Translations under genes and position numbers: made by a program
Part shown: one piece after another, positions 34,970 through 44,295 of the stretch
How positions within the stretch are numbered: position 1 is the first letter of the stretch
Layout: every line of letters starts with the position of its first letter
DNA from: Rhodospirillaceae bacterium
Lineage (GTDB): Bacteria > Pseudomonadota > Alphaproteobacteria > UBA8366 > Aestuariispiraceae
Reading direction: 5' to 3'
DNA length: 64,000 nt
Assembly: GCA_002709955.1 (NCBI GenBank)
Contig: PAQY01000012.1
Location: 319,679-383,678, forward strand
Notes under the pieces: model-generated
Databases searched by the model: none
The model's input: only the letters and a program-made list of their open reading frames with translations
What the model was told of the DNA's origin: nothing

Positions 34970-36550
34970 TCAGAAAGTGAGGGATTTTATCTGTTTGATC
35001 TGTGGCAGTTCCTGTAGTTTTGCCAAAAGATCCGGTGTCAGGGCCTCATCAATGGAAATCAGTGCAATGGCATCCCCACCGGCATCGGCGCGCCCCAGAT
35101 GGAATGTGGCGATATTCACCCCGGCATCGCCCAGAATGGAGCCGATGCCCCCGATCAGGCCCGGCTTATCATGATTGGTGATATACAGCATGTTGGGCGA
35201 CAATTCGGCTTCTATCGCAATGCCCTTGATATTGACCAGGCGGGGCAGTTTCCCGCCAAACAGTGTGCCTGATACGGATCGTGTAAACCGTTCTGTTGTC
35301 AGGGTCAGCCGGATCAGGGTCTGGTAATCGCCGGGGCGGTCATGAATGACTTCAGACACGTCGATGCCGCGTTCCCGGGCAAATACCGGGGCATTGACCA
35401 TGTTAACCGCTTCGGAAAAGGGCTTCATCACCTCCGCCAGCGCCGCCTGAACCAGGGGCTTTACATTCAGCTTGGCGACATGACCTTCAAATTCCATTGT
35501 AATCGATTTAATCGCTGATTCAGTAACTTGTCCGGCAAAGGCCCCCAGTTGACAGGCCAAAGCCATGTAGGGCTGAAGGCGCGGGGCGTCTTCTGCAGAG
35601 ATTGAGGGCATATTCAGCGCATTGGTGATCGCGCCGGTCAGCAAGTAATCCGACATTTGCTCCGCGACTTGCAGGGCGACATTTTCCTGGGCCTCTTCTG
35701 TCGCAGCACCCAGATGCGGGGTGGCAACCACATTCTCCAGGGCAAACAATGGATTGTCCCGCGCGGGCTCTTCGACAAAGACATCCAGGGCGGCCCCGGC
35801 GACCTTGCCGCTTTCCAGGCCGTCTTTAAGTGCCGTTTCATCAACAATGCCGCCGCGCGCGCAGTTGATGATGCGAACGCCTGTTTTACATTTTTCCAGG
35901 GCGGCCGCATCAATCAGATTGCGGGTTCCTTCGGTCAGCGGTGTGTGGACCGTGATGAAATCAGCGCGGCCCAGCAGGGTATCCAGGTCAACCTTCTCCA
36001 CGCCCAGATCGCGGGCACGCTGGGGCGACAGGAAGGGATCGAAGGCGACAACCTTCATTTTCAGGCCCTGGGCGCGGTCTGCGACGATCGCACCGATATT
36101 ACCTGCCCCAATCAACCCAAGGGTTTTGCCGAACAGTTCCACCCCCATGAATTTGGACTTCTCCCATTTCCCAGCCCGGGTAGAGGCATCAGCGGCGGGA
36201 ATTTGGCGGGCCAGCGCCATCATCATGGAAATGGCATGTTCTGCCGTGGTGATGGAATTCCCAAAGGGCGTGTTCATCACCACCGTGCCAAAGCGCGTGG
36301 CAGCAGCCAGATCGACATTATCCACACCGATACCGGCGCGCCCGACAACCTTTAACCGGCCATTTCCGGCGGCCAGCACAGCTTCTGTCACCTTTGTGGC
36401 GGATCGGATCGCCAGGCCGTCATAATTCCCGATGCGGGCCAGCAAGTCTTCAGCGGACAGGCCCGGTTCAAAATCAACATCGATCCCCCGCTGACGAAAG
36501 ATATCAACGGCGCGGTCGCTTAATTGATCGGAAATCAGGACTTTCGGCAT
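34970..36550 (-). CDS. serA: D-3-phosphoglycerate dehydrogenase
   Basis: First enzyme of serine synthesis. The 526-residue long form has a catalytic/NAD domain (1-315) with the Rossmann motif GAGNIGAIVADRA and the NCARGGIVDE segment, an intervening ASB domain and a C-terminal ACT domain (about 452-526) for serine feedback. ATG 36550 is chosen because GGAAGGA is close upstream. It begins 4 nt after the stop of serC, with which it makes the serine operon. Confidence 0.96.
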   Translation of the reverse strand: MPKVLISDQLSDRAVDIFRQRGIDVDFEPGLSAEDLLARIGNYDGLAIRSATKVTEAVLAAGNGRLKVVGRAGIGVDNVDLAAATRFGTVVMNTPFGNSITTAEHAISMMMALARQIPAADASTRAGKWEKSKFMGVELFGKTLGLIGAGNIGAIVADRAQGLKMKVVAFDPFLSPQRARDLGVEKVDLDTLLGRADFITVHTPLTEGTRNLIDAAALEKCKTGVRIINCARGGIVDETALKDGLESGKVAGAALDVFVEEPARDNPLFALENVVATPHLGAATEEAQENVALQVAEQMSDYLLTGAITNALNMPSISAEDAPRLQPYMALACQLGAFAGQVTESAIKSITMEFEGHVAKLNVKPLVQAALAEVMKPFSEAVNMVNAPVFARERGIDVSEVIHDRPGDYQTLIRLTLTTERFTRSVSGTLFGGKLPRLVNIKGIAIEAELSPNMLYITNHDKPGLIGGIGSILGDAGVNIATFHLGRADAGGDAIALISIDEALTPDLLAKLQELPQIKQIKSLTF

Positions 36551-36554
36551 GGTC

Positions 36555-37706
36555 TCATCCTTCCTTGGCAATCATGGCATAGGCCCAGTCCAGCCACGGC
36601 ATCAGCGCAGCGGTGTCGCTGGCTTCCACGGTGGCACCGCCCCAAATCCGCAGCCCGGCCGGGGCGTCGCGATAGCCATTGATATCCTTGGCGATATTCT
36701 CCTTGTCCAGCAGGCTTGCCATCCGCTTCGGGGCCGTGGCGCGGGCTTCGCCTTCCAGCGGACACAGGTCTGACAGTTTCAGACAGATCGATGTGTTGGA
36801 ATAGGTGGCGGAATCAACCGGCAGGAATTCAATCCAATCGGTCCTTTCAACCCAGTCCTGTATGACCGCCAGATTGGCCTGGGAGCGGTCGATCATGCCC
36901 TGTGCTCCGCCTACAACCTCTGCCCAGCGCAGGGCGTCCAGCGCGTCCTCAACACACAGCATAGAGGGCGTATTGATGGTTTCGCCAGCAAAGATCCCGT
37001 CGATCAGCTCACCGCCCTTGGTCATGCGGAAGATCTTTGGCATCGGCCAGGCGGGTGTGTGGGTCTCCAGCCGCTCAACGGCGCGCGGCGACAGCACGAT
37101 CATGCCATGGGCTCCTTCGCCGCCCAGAACCTTTTGCCAGGACCAGGTTGTGACATCCAGCTTGTCCCAGGGCAGGGCCATGGCAAAGGCCGCAGAGGTC
37201 GCATCACAGATCGTCAGTCCACTGCGGTCCTCGGCGATCCAATCCGCATTGGGGACGCGCACCCCACTGGTCGTGCCGTTCCAGGTGAAAACGATGTCCC
37301 GGTCCTTTGCTGTCTTGGTCAGGTCCGGTAACAGGCCATAATCCGCTTCAATGGCCTGAACATCGCTCAATTTCAATTGCTTGATCACGTCACTGATCCA
37401 GGTTTTGCCAAAGCTTTCCCAGGCCAGCATATCAACGCCGCGCGGCCCCAACAGCGACCACAGCGCCATTTCCACCGCGCCCGTATCTGACGCGGGCACA
37501 ATCCCTATTCTGTAATCGGCCGGAATATCCAGAATGGCGCGTGTGCGATCAATGACCTCTTTCAGCTTTGCCTTTCCTGGACCGGATCGATGGGACCGCC
37601 CGACCAATGCATCCTTCAGCGCGTCGGGGCTCCAACCCGGACGCTTGGCGCAGGGGCCAGAGGAGAAATTGGGATTTGCGGGGCGGGTATCGGGTTTCTG
37701 GGTCAC
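36555..37706 (-). CDS. serC: Phosphoserine aminotransferase
   Basis: Second step of serine synthesis. This is the alphaproteobacterial SerC type, beginning [18 protein letters not shown] with the PLP lysine in [14 protein letters not shown]. The GTG at 37704-37706 is chosen as start, because conserved sequence begins right after it and GGAG lies about 11 nt upstream; the open frame continues 38 codons upstream without conservation. The product is 383 residues. The GTG overlaps the TGA of a short upstream frame (GTGA), see findings. Confidence 0.92.
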   Translation of the reverse strand: MTQKPDTRPANPNFSSGPCAKRPGWSPDALKDALVGRSHRSGPGKAKLKEVIDRTRAILDIPADYRIGIVPASDTGAVEMALWSLLGPRGVDMLAWESFGKTWISDVIKQLKLSDVQAIEADYGLLPDLTKTAKDRDIVFTWNGTTSGVRVPNADWIAEDRSGLTICDATSAAFAMALPWDKLDVTTWSWQKVLGGEGAHGMIVLSPRAVERLETHTPAWPMPKIFRMTKGGELIDGIFAGETINTPSMLCVEDALDALRWAEVVGGAQGMIDRSQANLAVIQDWVERTDWIEFLPVDSATYSNTSICLKLSDLCPLEGEARATAPKRMASLLDKENIAKDINGYRDAPAGLRIWGGATVEASDTAALMPWLDWAYAMIAKEG

Positions 37707-37791
37707 AGGCGGGGTCTCCAAGGACAGGCAGGGCGGGATCGTTGATGATGGTTGTCGTGGGGTAAGACCCCCATACCAATCAGGTGCGCGA

Positions 37792-37820
37792 AAGCTATGC
37801 ACGCCGTGGCGCGTCGTCAA
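37792..37820 (-). promoter_or_regulatory. Possible serC-serA promoter
   Basis: On the minus strand TTGACG (37815-37820) and TAGCTT (37792-37797) are separated by 17 nt, about 90 nt before the GTG start of serC. The -10 box is weak. The leader between the promoter and serC contains GGGGTC/GACCCC-type pairing (GGGGGTCTTACCCC) and could be a regulatory leader. Confidence 0.35.
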
Positions 37821-37864
37821 TGCCCATTATGTCGCAAAATTAGGAAAATGCGTCGCATGTATTC

Positions 37865-38542
37865 TCAGCGCTGTATCGTCGCGATCAAGGCCTTGTACAG
37901 GCGCAATTGCGCTGGCTTTTGGGGCATATATTCCGGATGCCATTGAACGCCGACCATAAAGCGATCGCCGGTATGTTCAATCGCCTGTGTCACGCCCCGC
38001 CGGTCACAGGCAACAATCTGCATCGCATCGCCTGGGTCATTGATTGATTGGTGGTGCAGGCTGTTTACCCGCAGGGACGGTCGCTGAAGGATGGAGTGCA
38101 GTCTTGTGTTCTCTTGGACGGTGATGCCCAGTTTTGGGAACACCGTCCGAAGGCGCGGCAGGTCCGGATAATGGCTGTAGATATCCTGAATCAGAGTTCC
38201 CCCCCGCCACAGGGCCAGCATTTGCGCCCCGCGACAGACACCCAGAATGGGCAATGGCTGGTCTGTGGTCGCTTCCAACAGCGCGCGCTCTAATGCGTCC
38301 CGCTCCGGATCGTATCTGATTTTCAAATCCAGAGTGCCACCATACAGGGTCAGGTCGATATCGTCCCCGCCCCCAATCACCAGACCATCCAGACTTGAAA
38401 TACAGTCTTTCGGGTTCGGGACACGCGATGCCGTCAACCGTTTGGCCAGTCCCCCGGCGCGCCAAATCGCCAGGCGCTGAAATTGCCACGATCGCCATCC
38501 GCGCAGGTGACTGGTCGTGACGCCGATGATAGGGCGTGTCAT
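37865..38542 (-). CDS. Class-I glutamine-amidotransferase-like hydrolase (peptidase C26)
   Basis: A 225-residue hydrolase of the gamma-glutamyl-GABA hydrolase family. The nucleophile is Cys 103 in ILGVCRGAQML and the catalytic His is in GVQWHPEYM near the C-terminus. It overlaps the amidoligase gene by 4 bp (ATGA), so the two proteins are made together. Members next to such amidoligases are thought to remove or recycle gamma-glutamyl amides made by the ligase. PuuD of putrescine breakdown is a relative, but no puu genes are here. Confidence 0.82.
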   Translation of the reverse strand: MTRPIIGVTTSHLRGWRSWQFQRLAIWRAGGLAKRLTASRVPNPKDCISSLDGLVIGGGDDIDLTLYGGTLDLKIRYDPERDALERALLEATTDQPLPILGVCRGAQMLALWRGGTLIQDIYSHYPDLPRLRTVFPKLGITVQENTRLHSILQRPSLRVNSLHHQSINDPGDAMQIVACDRRGVTQAIEHTGDRFMVGVQWHPEYMPQKPAQLRLYKALIATIQR

Positions 38543-39564
38543 GGGCAATAGGCCTGTGCCAGTTGACAGGAAAAGACTTCGACATCATCCGTCAGGGGTA
38601 GCGGGGACAGGTCCTGAAAGGACGCACATGCCCTATCCAACCCATCGGAATCTGCAGCAAGGCGTTCGACGGTGAGCCAGCGTGCCCATTCCGCCAGGGG
38701 CCCGGCCTCCTGACCACTGAACAGCGCATTTGGCAGCCGCCAGTGATAGGCGGGCCTGGCCTTGATACGCGGGTCATCTACGGCGCGCGACACCCGCGCT
38801 GCGCGCAGATGACTGAACAGGGGCAGCATATCCAGTTCACGATTTCGGGTTGGGTTATACGACAGGTAATCACCGATCATCGCGTTTAGGTCTGGTGTGT
38901 AATCCGGGGCGCAAACCCGCTTGATATAGCTGGATGGGAAGGGGTCTATATAGGGAAAAATGCGTCTGGTTCCATCAACTTGTATCGCACTCCTCAACCA
39001 AGGACTTAATAACAGATACGCCTTCAGGGTCGGCAGAATATCCGCCACGGTCGTGCCGCTGGCTTCGACATTCATATGCAGCCCAAAGGCATACAGCAGA
39101 CCTTCATCGGTTCCGGCGGCACCGGCCTGATGCAGTGCCCGGTAAAGATCTTCTATTCTGTCCAATTCTGTCCAGGGGATGGGGGGACACACGACCTCAC
39201 AGGGTATCAGGTCCCCCCCCAGGTCGCCGATCAATCGGCTGGCTTCGGTATCCAGATCGCGCAGCCAGTTTGCCAGTTCCGAAAGCCATGGCTTGCGGTC
39301 CTCAACATCACTCAGCTTTTCATTGGGATGTGCGTATTGGGCATCCAATTCCACCAGAAAAACCCCATGGTCGCCGTCCTGAATTTCATAGCGATGGGGG
39401 TCTACCTCCACCACGGTGCCGCCAAATCGCTGTGTGACAAGCGTCGCGGCATCGCGTGGTTTCAAGGCGGCGAATTCGATTTCTATTCCAACACGCCGAT
39501 CCTTGCCTTCTTCCGATATCGGTTGGGGTGGAGAAACAGGTGATTTCATGTTTTGATTCATCAT
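38539..39564 (-). CDS. Putative amidoligase (glutamine-synthetase-like fold)
   Basis: A 341-residue member of the Amidoligase_2 family (PF12224), related to gamma-glutamylcysteine and glutamine synthetase-type ligases. The ATP/metal site is formed by VGIEIEFAAL and HRYEIQDGDHGVFLVELDAQY-like segments near 25-80, and HMNVEASGTTV lies in the middle. The ligase probably couples a glutamate-like carboxylate to an unknown amine. ATG 39564 (or 39561) is chosen; the ribosome-binding site is weak. Together with the overlapping C26 hydrolase it forms a two-gene amide synthesis and hydrolysis module. Confidence 0.8.
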   Translation of the reverse strand: MMNQNMKSPVSPPQPISEEGKDRRVGIEIEFAALKPRDAATLVTQRFGGTVVEVDPHRYEIQDGDHGVFLVELDAQYAHPNEKLSDVEDRKPWLSELANWLRDLDTEASRLIGDLGGDLIPCEVVCPPIPWTELDRIEDLYRALHQAGAAGTDEGLLYAFGLHMNVEASGTTVADILPTLKAYLLLSPWLRSAIQVDGTRRIFPYIDPFPSSYIKRVCAPDYTPDLNAMIGDYLSYNPTRNRELDMLPLFSHLRAARVSRAVDDPRIKARPAYHWRLPNALFSGQEAGPLAEWARWLTVERLAADSDGLDRACASFQDLSPLPLTDDVEVFSCQLAQAYCP

Positions 39565-39595
39565 ACTATACCAACTTATTGCAGGCGCGTGTGTT

Positions 39596-41452
39596 TTAAA
39601 GGTCGAACCAGAATGGGGCGAACAGGCTGAAGGCAAGCCAGCACAGGATCAACAAGGGTGCACCGGCCTTTAGAAAGTCCTTAAACTTGTATCCCCCTGG
39701 GGCCATGACCAAAAGGTTTGTCTGATATCCAACCGGGCTGGCAAAGGAACAGTTGGCGGCAAAAACCACTGCAACGGCAAAGGCTTCTGCCGGAACGTTA
39801 ATGGTATGCGATACCGCAACAGCAATTGGTGTGAACAGGACCGCCGTCGCCTTTGTCGATAACACATTGGCCAGTATCGCGGTCAGCAGAAAGAAGCCGG
39901 ACAGGACAATTGCAGGGCTAGTCCCACCCAGCACATAGACCAGCCCCTGGGCCAGGAAACTTGCCCCGCCACTGGCCTGCATTGCCGCACCCAGCGCCAG
40001 GGCGGCGGCGATCAATAGGATGATCTTATGGTCAATGGCGCGGATCGCTTCTTCTGCTGTCATCGCGCCACAAATTACCATTGCTGCGGCCCCGGTCAGG
40101 GTGGCGCCCTCTGTCGGCAGAATGCCTGTCGCTGCGGCGGCAATCGTGGCCAGGAAGATCGCGCCAGCGCGTTTCGCGTGGTGCGGTTGGGGCAGGTCTT
40201 CTGCGGACCATTCCATCAATACCACTTCCTGGCTGCCGCGCAGGGCCTCAATATCCGACCGGCGGCCCTGGATCAGCAGAATATCGCCTGGCTCCAGCGG
40301 GATTTCGGTGGGTCGGGTGCGCGCCATGCGGCTGCGTCGTTCTACCCCCAGCACGACACAGTCATGGCGGTATCGGAACCCGATCGTGTCCAGTGTGCGC
40401 CCCACCATACGGGATGCCGGGGTGACCATCACTTCCGCCACAGACTGTGCGCCTGATTTCCAGGGGGCATCGGCATCAATCATGCGGGCAAGGCCACTGC
40501 GCATCATGATATCGGGGGTGATCGCGCCTGGATTTTCTCGATGAAACTGCAACAACCTGTCGCGTGTCGCGGCAACAATCAGCACGTCGTCGGGTTGCAG
40601 CGGAATTTCATCATAGGGCGGCAGGCGGACCTCGCCCTCACTCTCCACCGACAGAACCGTGATATTGGTCAATTCGGGAAAGAACCCGGCAGAAGGCGTC
40701 ATGCCGTCCAGTTTGCCATGGTGCCGCACCGTGATCTGGGCCTTGAACTGTTTTGCCTCACGCTGTGATGCTTCAATCTTACTGGCGCGTTCCGGCAACA
40801 GCTTGGGCAGGATGAAGACGACATAGACCATGCCCACCGCGGCAACGACCAGCCCGGGAACCGTGAAGCTGAAAAAGCTGAATCCTGGCTCCCCCAGCTC
40901 GATCATCGCGCTGGATACCAACAGATTGGTGGACGACCCGACCAGTGTGGTCATGCCCCCTAGAATGGCGGCAAAGCTGAGGGGCATCATATAGCGGCCA
41001 GAGGGCCGGTCTGAACGCACCGCCAGGGCCTGCATGATTGGGATGAACAGGACGACGACGGGAATATTGTTCAACACTGCGGAGACACTGCACACCATCA
41101 ACAGCGTCAAGCCGATTGCAGCCGTCGGGCGGCCCTGAGACGCGGCATTGACCAGCTTTGCAGCACTGTCCAGCGCGCCGGTGCGGTTCAGTCCTTCCCC
41201 CAGAATCAGCAAGGCCAGGACCGTCAGCATGGCCGGATTGGCAAATCCGGTCAGCAGGGATTTCGCGCTTAACAGGTTTTCCCCATCCGGGCCAGGGACG
41301 GGCAACAGATGGAACACCACCATCAGCGCACAGATCACCGCCAGCGATGTTACCTCCAGCGCCAGCTTTTCCGTGGCATAGAAGTATAGGGCACCCCCAA
41401 TAAGAATGAAGACCAGGATCATTTCCAGCGTCTTCACATCGGTGAAATCCAT
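39596..41452 (-). CDS. SLC13/DASS-type permease with two RCK C-terminal domains
   Basis: A 618-residue inner-membrane transporter. Two halves of hydrophobic helices (about 5-185 and 395-618) flank two TrkA-C/RCK domains (about 210-290 and 300-385, with PLQPDDVLIVAATRDRL and PLEPGDILLIQGRRSD). The helical parts carry DASS signatures such as SAVLNNIPVVVLFIPI and SFASPVGYQTNLLVMAPGGY. Relatives carry sulfate or dicarboxylates, with Na+. ATG 41452 has AAGGGGAA 8 nt upstream. The gene precedes the amidoligase pair by 31 nt on the same strand, so it may bring in or export the substrate of that module. Confidence 0.85.
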   Translation of the reverse strand: MDFTDVKTLEMILVFILIGGALYFYATEKLALEVTSLAVICALMVVFHLLPVPGPDGENLLSAKSLLTGFANPAMLTVLALLILGEGLNRTGALDSAAKLVNAASQGRPTAAIGLTLLMVCSVSAVLNNIPVVVLFIPIMQALAVRSDRPSGRYMMPLSFAAILGGMTTLVGSSTNLLVSSAMIELGEPGFSFFSFTVPGLVVAAVGMVYVVFILPKLLPERASKIEASQREAKQFKAQITVRHHGKLDGMTPSAGFFPELTNITVLSVESEGEVRLPPYDEIPLQPDDVLIVAATRDRLLQFHRENPGAITPDIMMRSGLARMIDADAPWKSGAQSVAEVMVTPASRMVGRTLDTIGFRYRHDCVVLGVERRSRMARTRPTEIPLEPGDILLIQGRRSDIEALRGSQEVVLMEWSAEDLPQPHHAKRAGAIFLATIAAAATGILPTEGATLTGAAAMVICGAMTAEEAIRAIDHKIILLIAAALALGAAMQASGGASFLAQGLVYVLGGTSPAIVLSGFFLLTAILANVLSTKATAVLFTPIAVAVSHTINVPAEAFAVAVVFAANCSFASPVGYQTNLLVMAPGGYKFKDFLKAGAPLLILCWLAFSLFAPFWFDL

Positions 41453-41742
41453 AAACCAATTCCCCTTTGGGTCGTTCCTGGCGTGAATGCCATTGGCACG
41501 GTGCTGCACCTTAAAGCCTAGCGTTATGTCCCAGCATGGACAATCGGTACGATGCGGCCTGAATTTTGTGTATGAAAACTATTGCATCCGGGCACAAGGG
41601 TCGCATATTAGTCACTGGGTGTCGCATCTGGGAAATTTATATTGACCCAGCTTTGACTCCGTCTATCCTTTTACAAGCATCATCATGCCTTTCAGTCGGG
41701 CTGAATCAGGGCAAGTGTGGTTAAGAATGGAAGGGGCCATCA

Positions 41743-41985
41743 ATGGCAAAATTCAGAACGCATTTTGAATTGGATATCAAGGATATCGACTTCATCGAAG
41801 TGTCCCTGACCCGGCGTGTGGGCGATTTAACCCGCCGCGTGATGACTGCCAGTCAATCTGACTCGGAAGAGGGCACGAGTGCCGCAGACTTGATGCAGGA
41901 AATTCAGCAGATTCGTGGTCTGTTGGGGAAAATTCACGAACAGAAAATCTGGTTCGACCCGAAAGTTTATCAGCCACGCGGCTAG
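41743..41985 (+). CDS. Small hypothetical protein
   Basis: An 80-residue soluble protein starting MAKFRTHFELDIKDIDFIEV, with a central helix (LTRRVGDLTRRVM) and a second one that looks like a short coiled coil (LMQEIQQIRGLLGKIHEQ); it ends in FDPKVYQPRG. AAGGGG lies about 10 nt upstream. No family is recognised. Codon use resembles the resident genes. It stands alone between the divergent transporter gene and the IalB gene. Confidence 0.6.
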   Translation: MAKFRTHFELDIKDIDFIEVSLTRRVGDLTRRVMTASQSDSEEGTSAADLMQEIQQIRGLLGKIHEQKIWFDPKVYQPRG

Positions 41986-42114
41986 ACTGGTCTCAACCCA
42001 TCCCCAAATCTGTCTTTGTCGGAAATACAATCCCGTTCGCACCGGGATGGGCTTGGGCTCCCGGCACCATAAATGCTATGGTGATGCTGAGGTTCAGCAC
42101 AGAGGATGGCAGGT

Positions 42115-42627
42115 ATGGTCCGGTTGGTGATAGGGGTTGCGATGGCCCTGTTGGCATTTTCACAGGCGCAGGCTCAAATGACGCCCACCGCACAGAAGGA
42201 ACGGGTGGTCGGGCAGTTTGGCGATTGGCGCATTCTTTGCGATTCTGCCGATAATAGCGATTGTTTCATGGTTCTGAACGGTGTCGATTCCGCCGGAAAA
42301 CCCATCGTGGAATTCAGCCTGATCCGGCTGCAGTCCGATCCCAATATTCCAGCCGGGGGTACGGTTATTGTGCCCTTGGGCACCGCCCTGCCGGAAGGGG
42401 TCGCCCTGCAAATCGATCAGGGGGAGCGGTTGCGCTATGTCTATGAATTCTGCGCCCCGGCGGGCTGTGTCGCCAATATGGCGCTGACGGCTGACCAGGT
42501 TCAATCGATGCAGGCGGGCGCGCGGGCGACTATCACCATTGCCAGGGCCGCCAACCCGGATACACCGATTGCGATCCCGATCTCGCTGAACGGGTTTACG
42601 GCTGCCTATAAGGCCTTGTCGCAGTAA
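42115..42627 (+). CDS. Invasion associated locus B (IalB) family protein
   Basis: A 170-residue exported protein with a signal peptide (about 1-19, ending SQAQAQ) and an IalB domain that begins FGDWRILCDSADNSDCFMV. Conserved cysteines (C37, C43 in the domain start; a later pair around FCAPAGC) probably form disulfides. In Bartonella IalB is linked to red cell invasion, but the family is widespread in free-living Alphaproteobacteria and its general role is unknown. ATG 42115 is favoured because GAGG lies 9 nt upstream, the earlier ATG 42106 being too close. Confidence 0.85.
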   Translation: MVRLVIGVAMALLAFSQAQAQMTPTAQKERVVGQFGDWRILCDSADNSDCFMVLNGVDSAGKPIVEFSLIRLQSDPNIPAGGTVIVPLGTALPEGVALQIDQGERLRYVYEFCAPAGCVANMALTADQVQSMQAGARATITIARAANPDTPIAIPISLNGFTAAYKALSQ

Positions 42628-42631
42628 TCCT

Positions 42632-43099
42632 TCACCCGCGCCCGCGATAGGGGGGGACGCCTTGATCGGGGATCCAGACACCGTCCGGGGCGAGCCCGGT
42701 CTGATAGAAGACATCGATGGGAATCCCGCCGCGTGGATACCAGTAGCCGCCGATGCGCAGCCAGACCGGTTGCAGGAAGTCCACTAGGCGCCGCGCAATG
42801 CTGACCGTGCAGTCCTCATGAAACGCCCCGTGATTGCGGAATGATCCCAGGTAGAGCTTCAGCGACTTGCTCTCCACCAGCCAATCGCCGGGCACATAGT
42901 CAATCACCAGATGTGCAAAGTCCGGCTGGCCCGTCATCGGACACAGCGAGGTGAATTCCGGTGCCACAAACCGCACCGCATAGGTAACCCCCTGCTGTGG
43001 ATTAGCCACCCGCTCCAACTCCGCCTCGTCAGGAGACCCCGGCAAAGCCACCTTCTGCCCCAATTGCGAAAGGTCTTTATAGATATCGTCCTGTGCCAT
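42632..43099 (-). CDS. queF: NADPH-dependent 7-cyano-7-deazaguanine reductase
   Basis: QueF reduces preQ0 to preQ1 for queuosine in tRNA. The 155-residue unimodal form has the catalytic Cys in [13 protein letters not shown], the family motif [16 protein letters not shown] and the substrate-binding HEDC (NHGAFHEDC). ATG 43099 matches the usual start [14 protein letters not shown]; a longer frame would add 9 non-conserved residues. It is convergent with the IalB gene, 4 nt apart. Other queuosine genes are not in the window. Confidence 0.93.
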   Translation of the reverse strand: MAQDDIYKDLSQLGQKVALPGSPDEAELERVANPQQGVTYAVRFVAPEFTSLCPMTGQPDFAHLVIDYVPGDWLVESKSLKLYLGSFRNHGAFHEDCTVSIARRLVDFLQPVWLRIGGYWYPRGGIPIDVFYQTGLAPDGVWIPDQGVPPYRGRG

Positions 43100-43395
43100 G
43101 GGATCACCCAATCCATACCAGCCCAAATGGCCGGTTCAAAATTGCAAAAACCGTGAAAATTGTGCTGCCAAAAAAGATGGCACTAACACTCTATTTTTAG
43201 AATTAGCAGACTGGGAACATCTACGAAAGGCGTTACAAAGATCAAACTGTGCACACCACCGCGATACCGTCAAAGAGCGAAGGCGCAGCCGTAAGCCTGT
43301 ATTTGCGCAATCGGGATGAGATGATAAGAAATGTTAGGAAATATTAGGAATTTTTGCTATGTTGGAAACACGCTCAAGATTGAAAGGAGTCAGCC
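43100..43395. promoter_or_regulatory. Divergent control region of queF and parDE with direct repeats
   Basis: Nothing coding is seen in these 296 nt. The right end holds two TTAGGAA copies (43334-43340 and 43344-43350) 10 bp apart, that is on the same face of the helix, about 45-60 nt before parD, a fitting place for the ParD operator. AAAGGAG at 43381-43387 is the ribosome-binding site of parD. Confidence 0.45.
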
Positions 43396-43650
43396 ATGGC
43401 AACGGTAACCATATCTCTGCCCGACCCGATGAAAGACTGGATCGAGGCGCAGGCCGGGAATGGCCAATTCAGTGGTGTCAGTGATTATATTCGGGATCTG
43501 GTAAGGCAGGATCAATATCGAAAGGATCAGCGCGAAGCCCTTGTTCAAGCCCTCATCGAAGGCGAGGAGAGCGGCCCGGCTCAGGAACGAACACGCGCAG
43601 AATTGCGCGCGGAAGCACGGCGTCGGGTTGTCTTGAAGCATGACGAATAA
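43396..43650 (+). CDS. parD: ParD-type antitoxin (ribbon-helix-helix)
   Basis: An 84-residue protein of the ParD/CopG antitoxin family: a short beta strand (TVTISLPDPM), a first helix (MKDWIEAQAGNG) and a second helix (SDYIRDLVRQDQYR) form the DNA-binding ribbon-helix-helix; the charged C-terminal helix binds the toxin. It overlaps parE by 11 nt. A strong ribosome-binding site is 8 nt upstream. As usual for the family it should repress its own promoter. Confidence 0.88.
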   Translation: MATVTISLPDPMKDWIEAQAGNGQFSGVSDYIRDLVRQDQYRKDQREALVQALIEGEESGPAQERTRAELRAEARRRVVLKHDE

Positions 43651-43933
43651 GCACAGGCTGTTACCAAAGGCGGAAACCGATTTTTACGAAATTTACGCTT
43701 ATACCTACGAGAATTTCGGCGAGGATAAGGCTGAAGATTACACAGGCGGTCTTCTTGATGCCTTTGCGCTTATTTCAGAGCATATCCGTATCGGCAGAGA
43801 CATAGGCCATATCCGGGCAGGATATTTTCGCTACGAATATAAGGCACATACGGTATATTATCGACAAGATCAGGTAGGGATTTTAATCGTTCGCATATTG
43901 GGACGCGAACAAGACCCAATGCGGCATTTATAA
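43640..43933 (+). CDS. parE: ParE-type toxin (RelE/ParE superfamily)
   Basis: A 97-residue toxin with the family pattern: LLPKAETDFYEIYAYTYENFGEDKA near the N-terminus, GRDIGHIRAGYFRYEY in the middle and the C-terminal YYRQDQVGILIVRILGREQDPMRHL, typical of ParE proteins that inhibit DNA gyrase. The gene is intact and directly coupled to parD. RelE-type mRNA cleavage is less likely, because the C-terminal residues fit ParE. Confidence 0.88.
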   Translation: MTNKHRLLPKAETDFYEIYAYTYENFGEDKAEDYTGGLLDAFALISEHIRIGRDIGHIRAGYFRYEYKAHTVYYRQDQVGILIVRILGREQDPMRHL

Positions 43934-44098
43934 GCCTGAATCACTTTAACCTGCTCTGAGAGTCAAAAGACATAACTTATGGACGACCCGTGACGAAGTG
44001 CGGCCTGCAAACAAAAAAGGCCAGTAAGTTCGCGGATTTACCCTACTATCCTATGCGCGGAATATCGCGCAAAAACCCACATTTTCCAAAGCGTTCGA

Positions 44099-44173
<75 letters not shown>

Positions 44174-44295
44174 GTTATCGTGGCGGCGGGCGATGTCTCG
44201 CCCAAGCGGGGCGGTGTATGCCATAAGGTTCGGACCGGTGCAAGCGCTACGGACACGGACTTGACTCAACCGCCGCCACCCGGCATTTCCTGCGC

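Noticed and set aside
37549-37779. Leader peptide rich in Thr/Ile before serC as a thr-type attenuator
   Set aside because: The Thr-Thr-Thr-Ile-Ile stretch is in a frame that runs through into serC sense-overlap without a stop in the leader, and serine genes are not expected to sense threonine.
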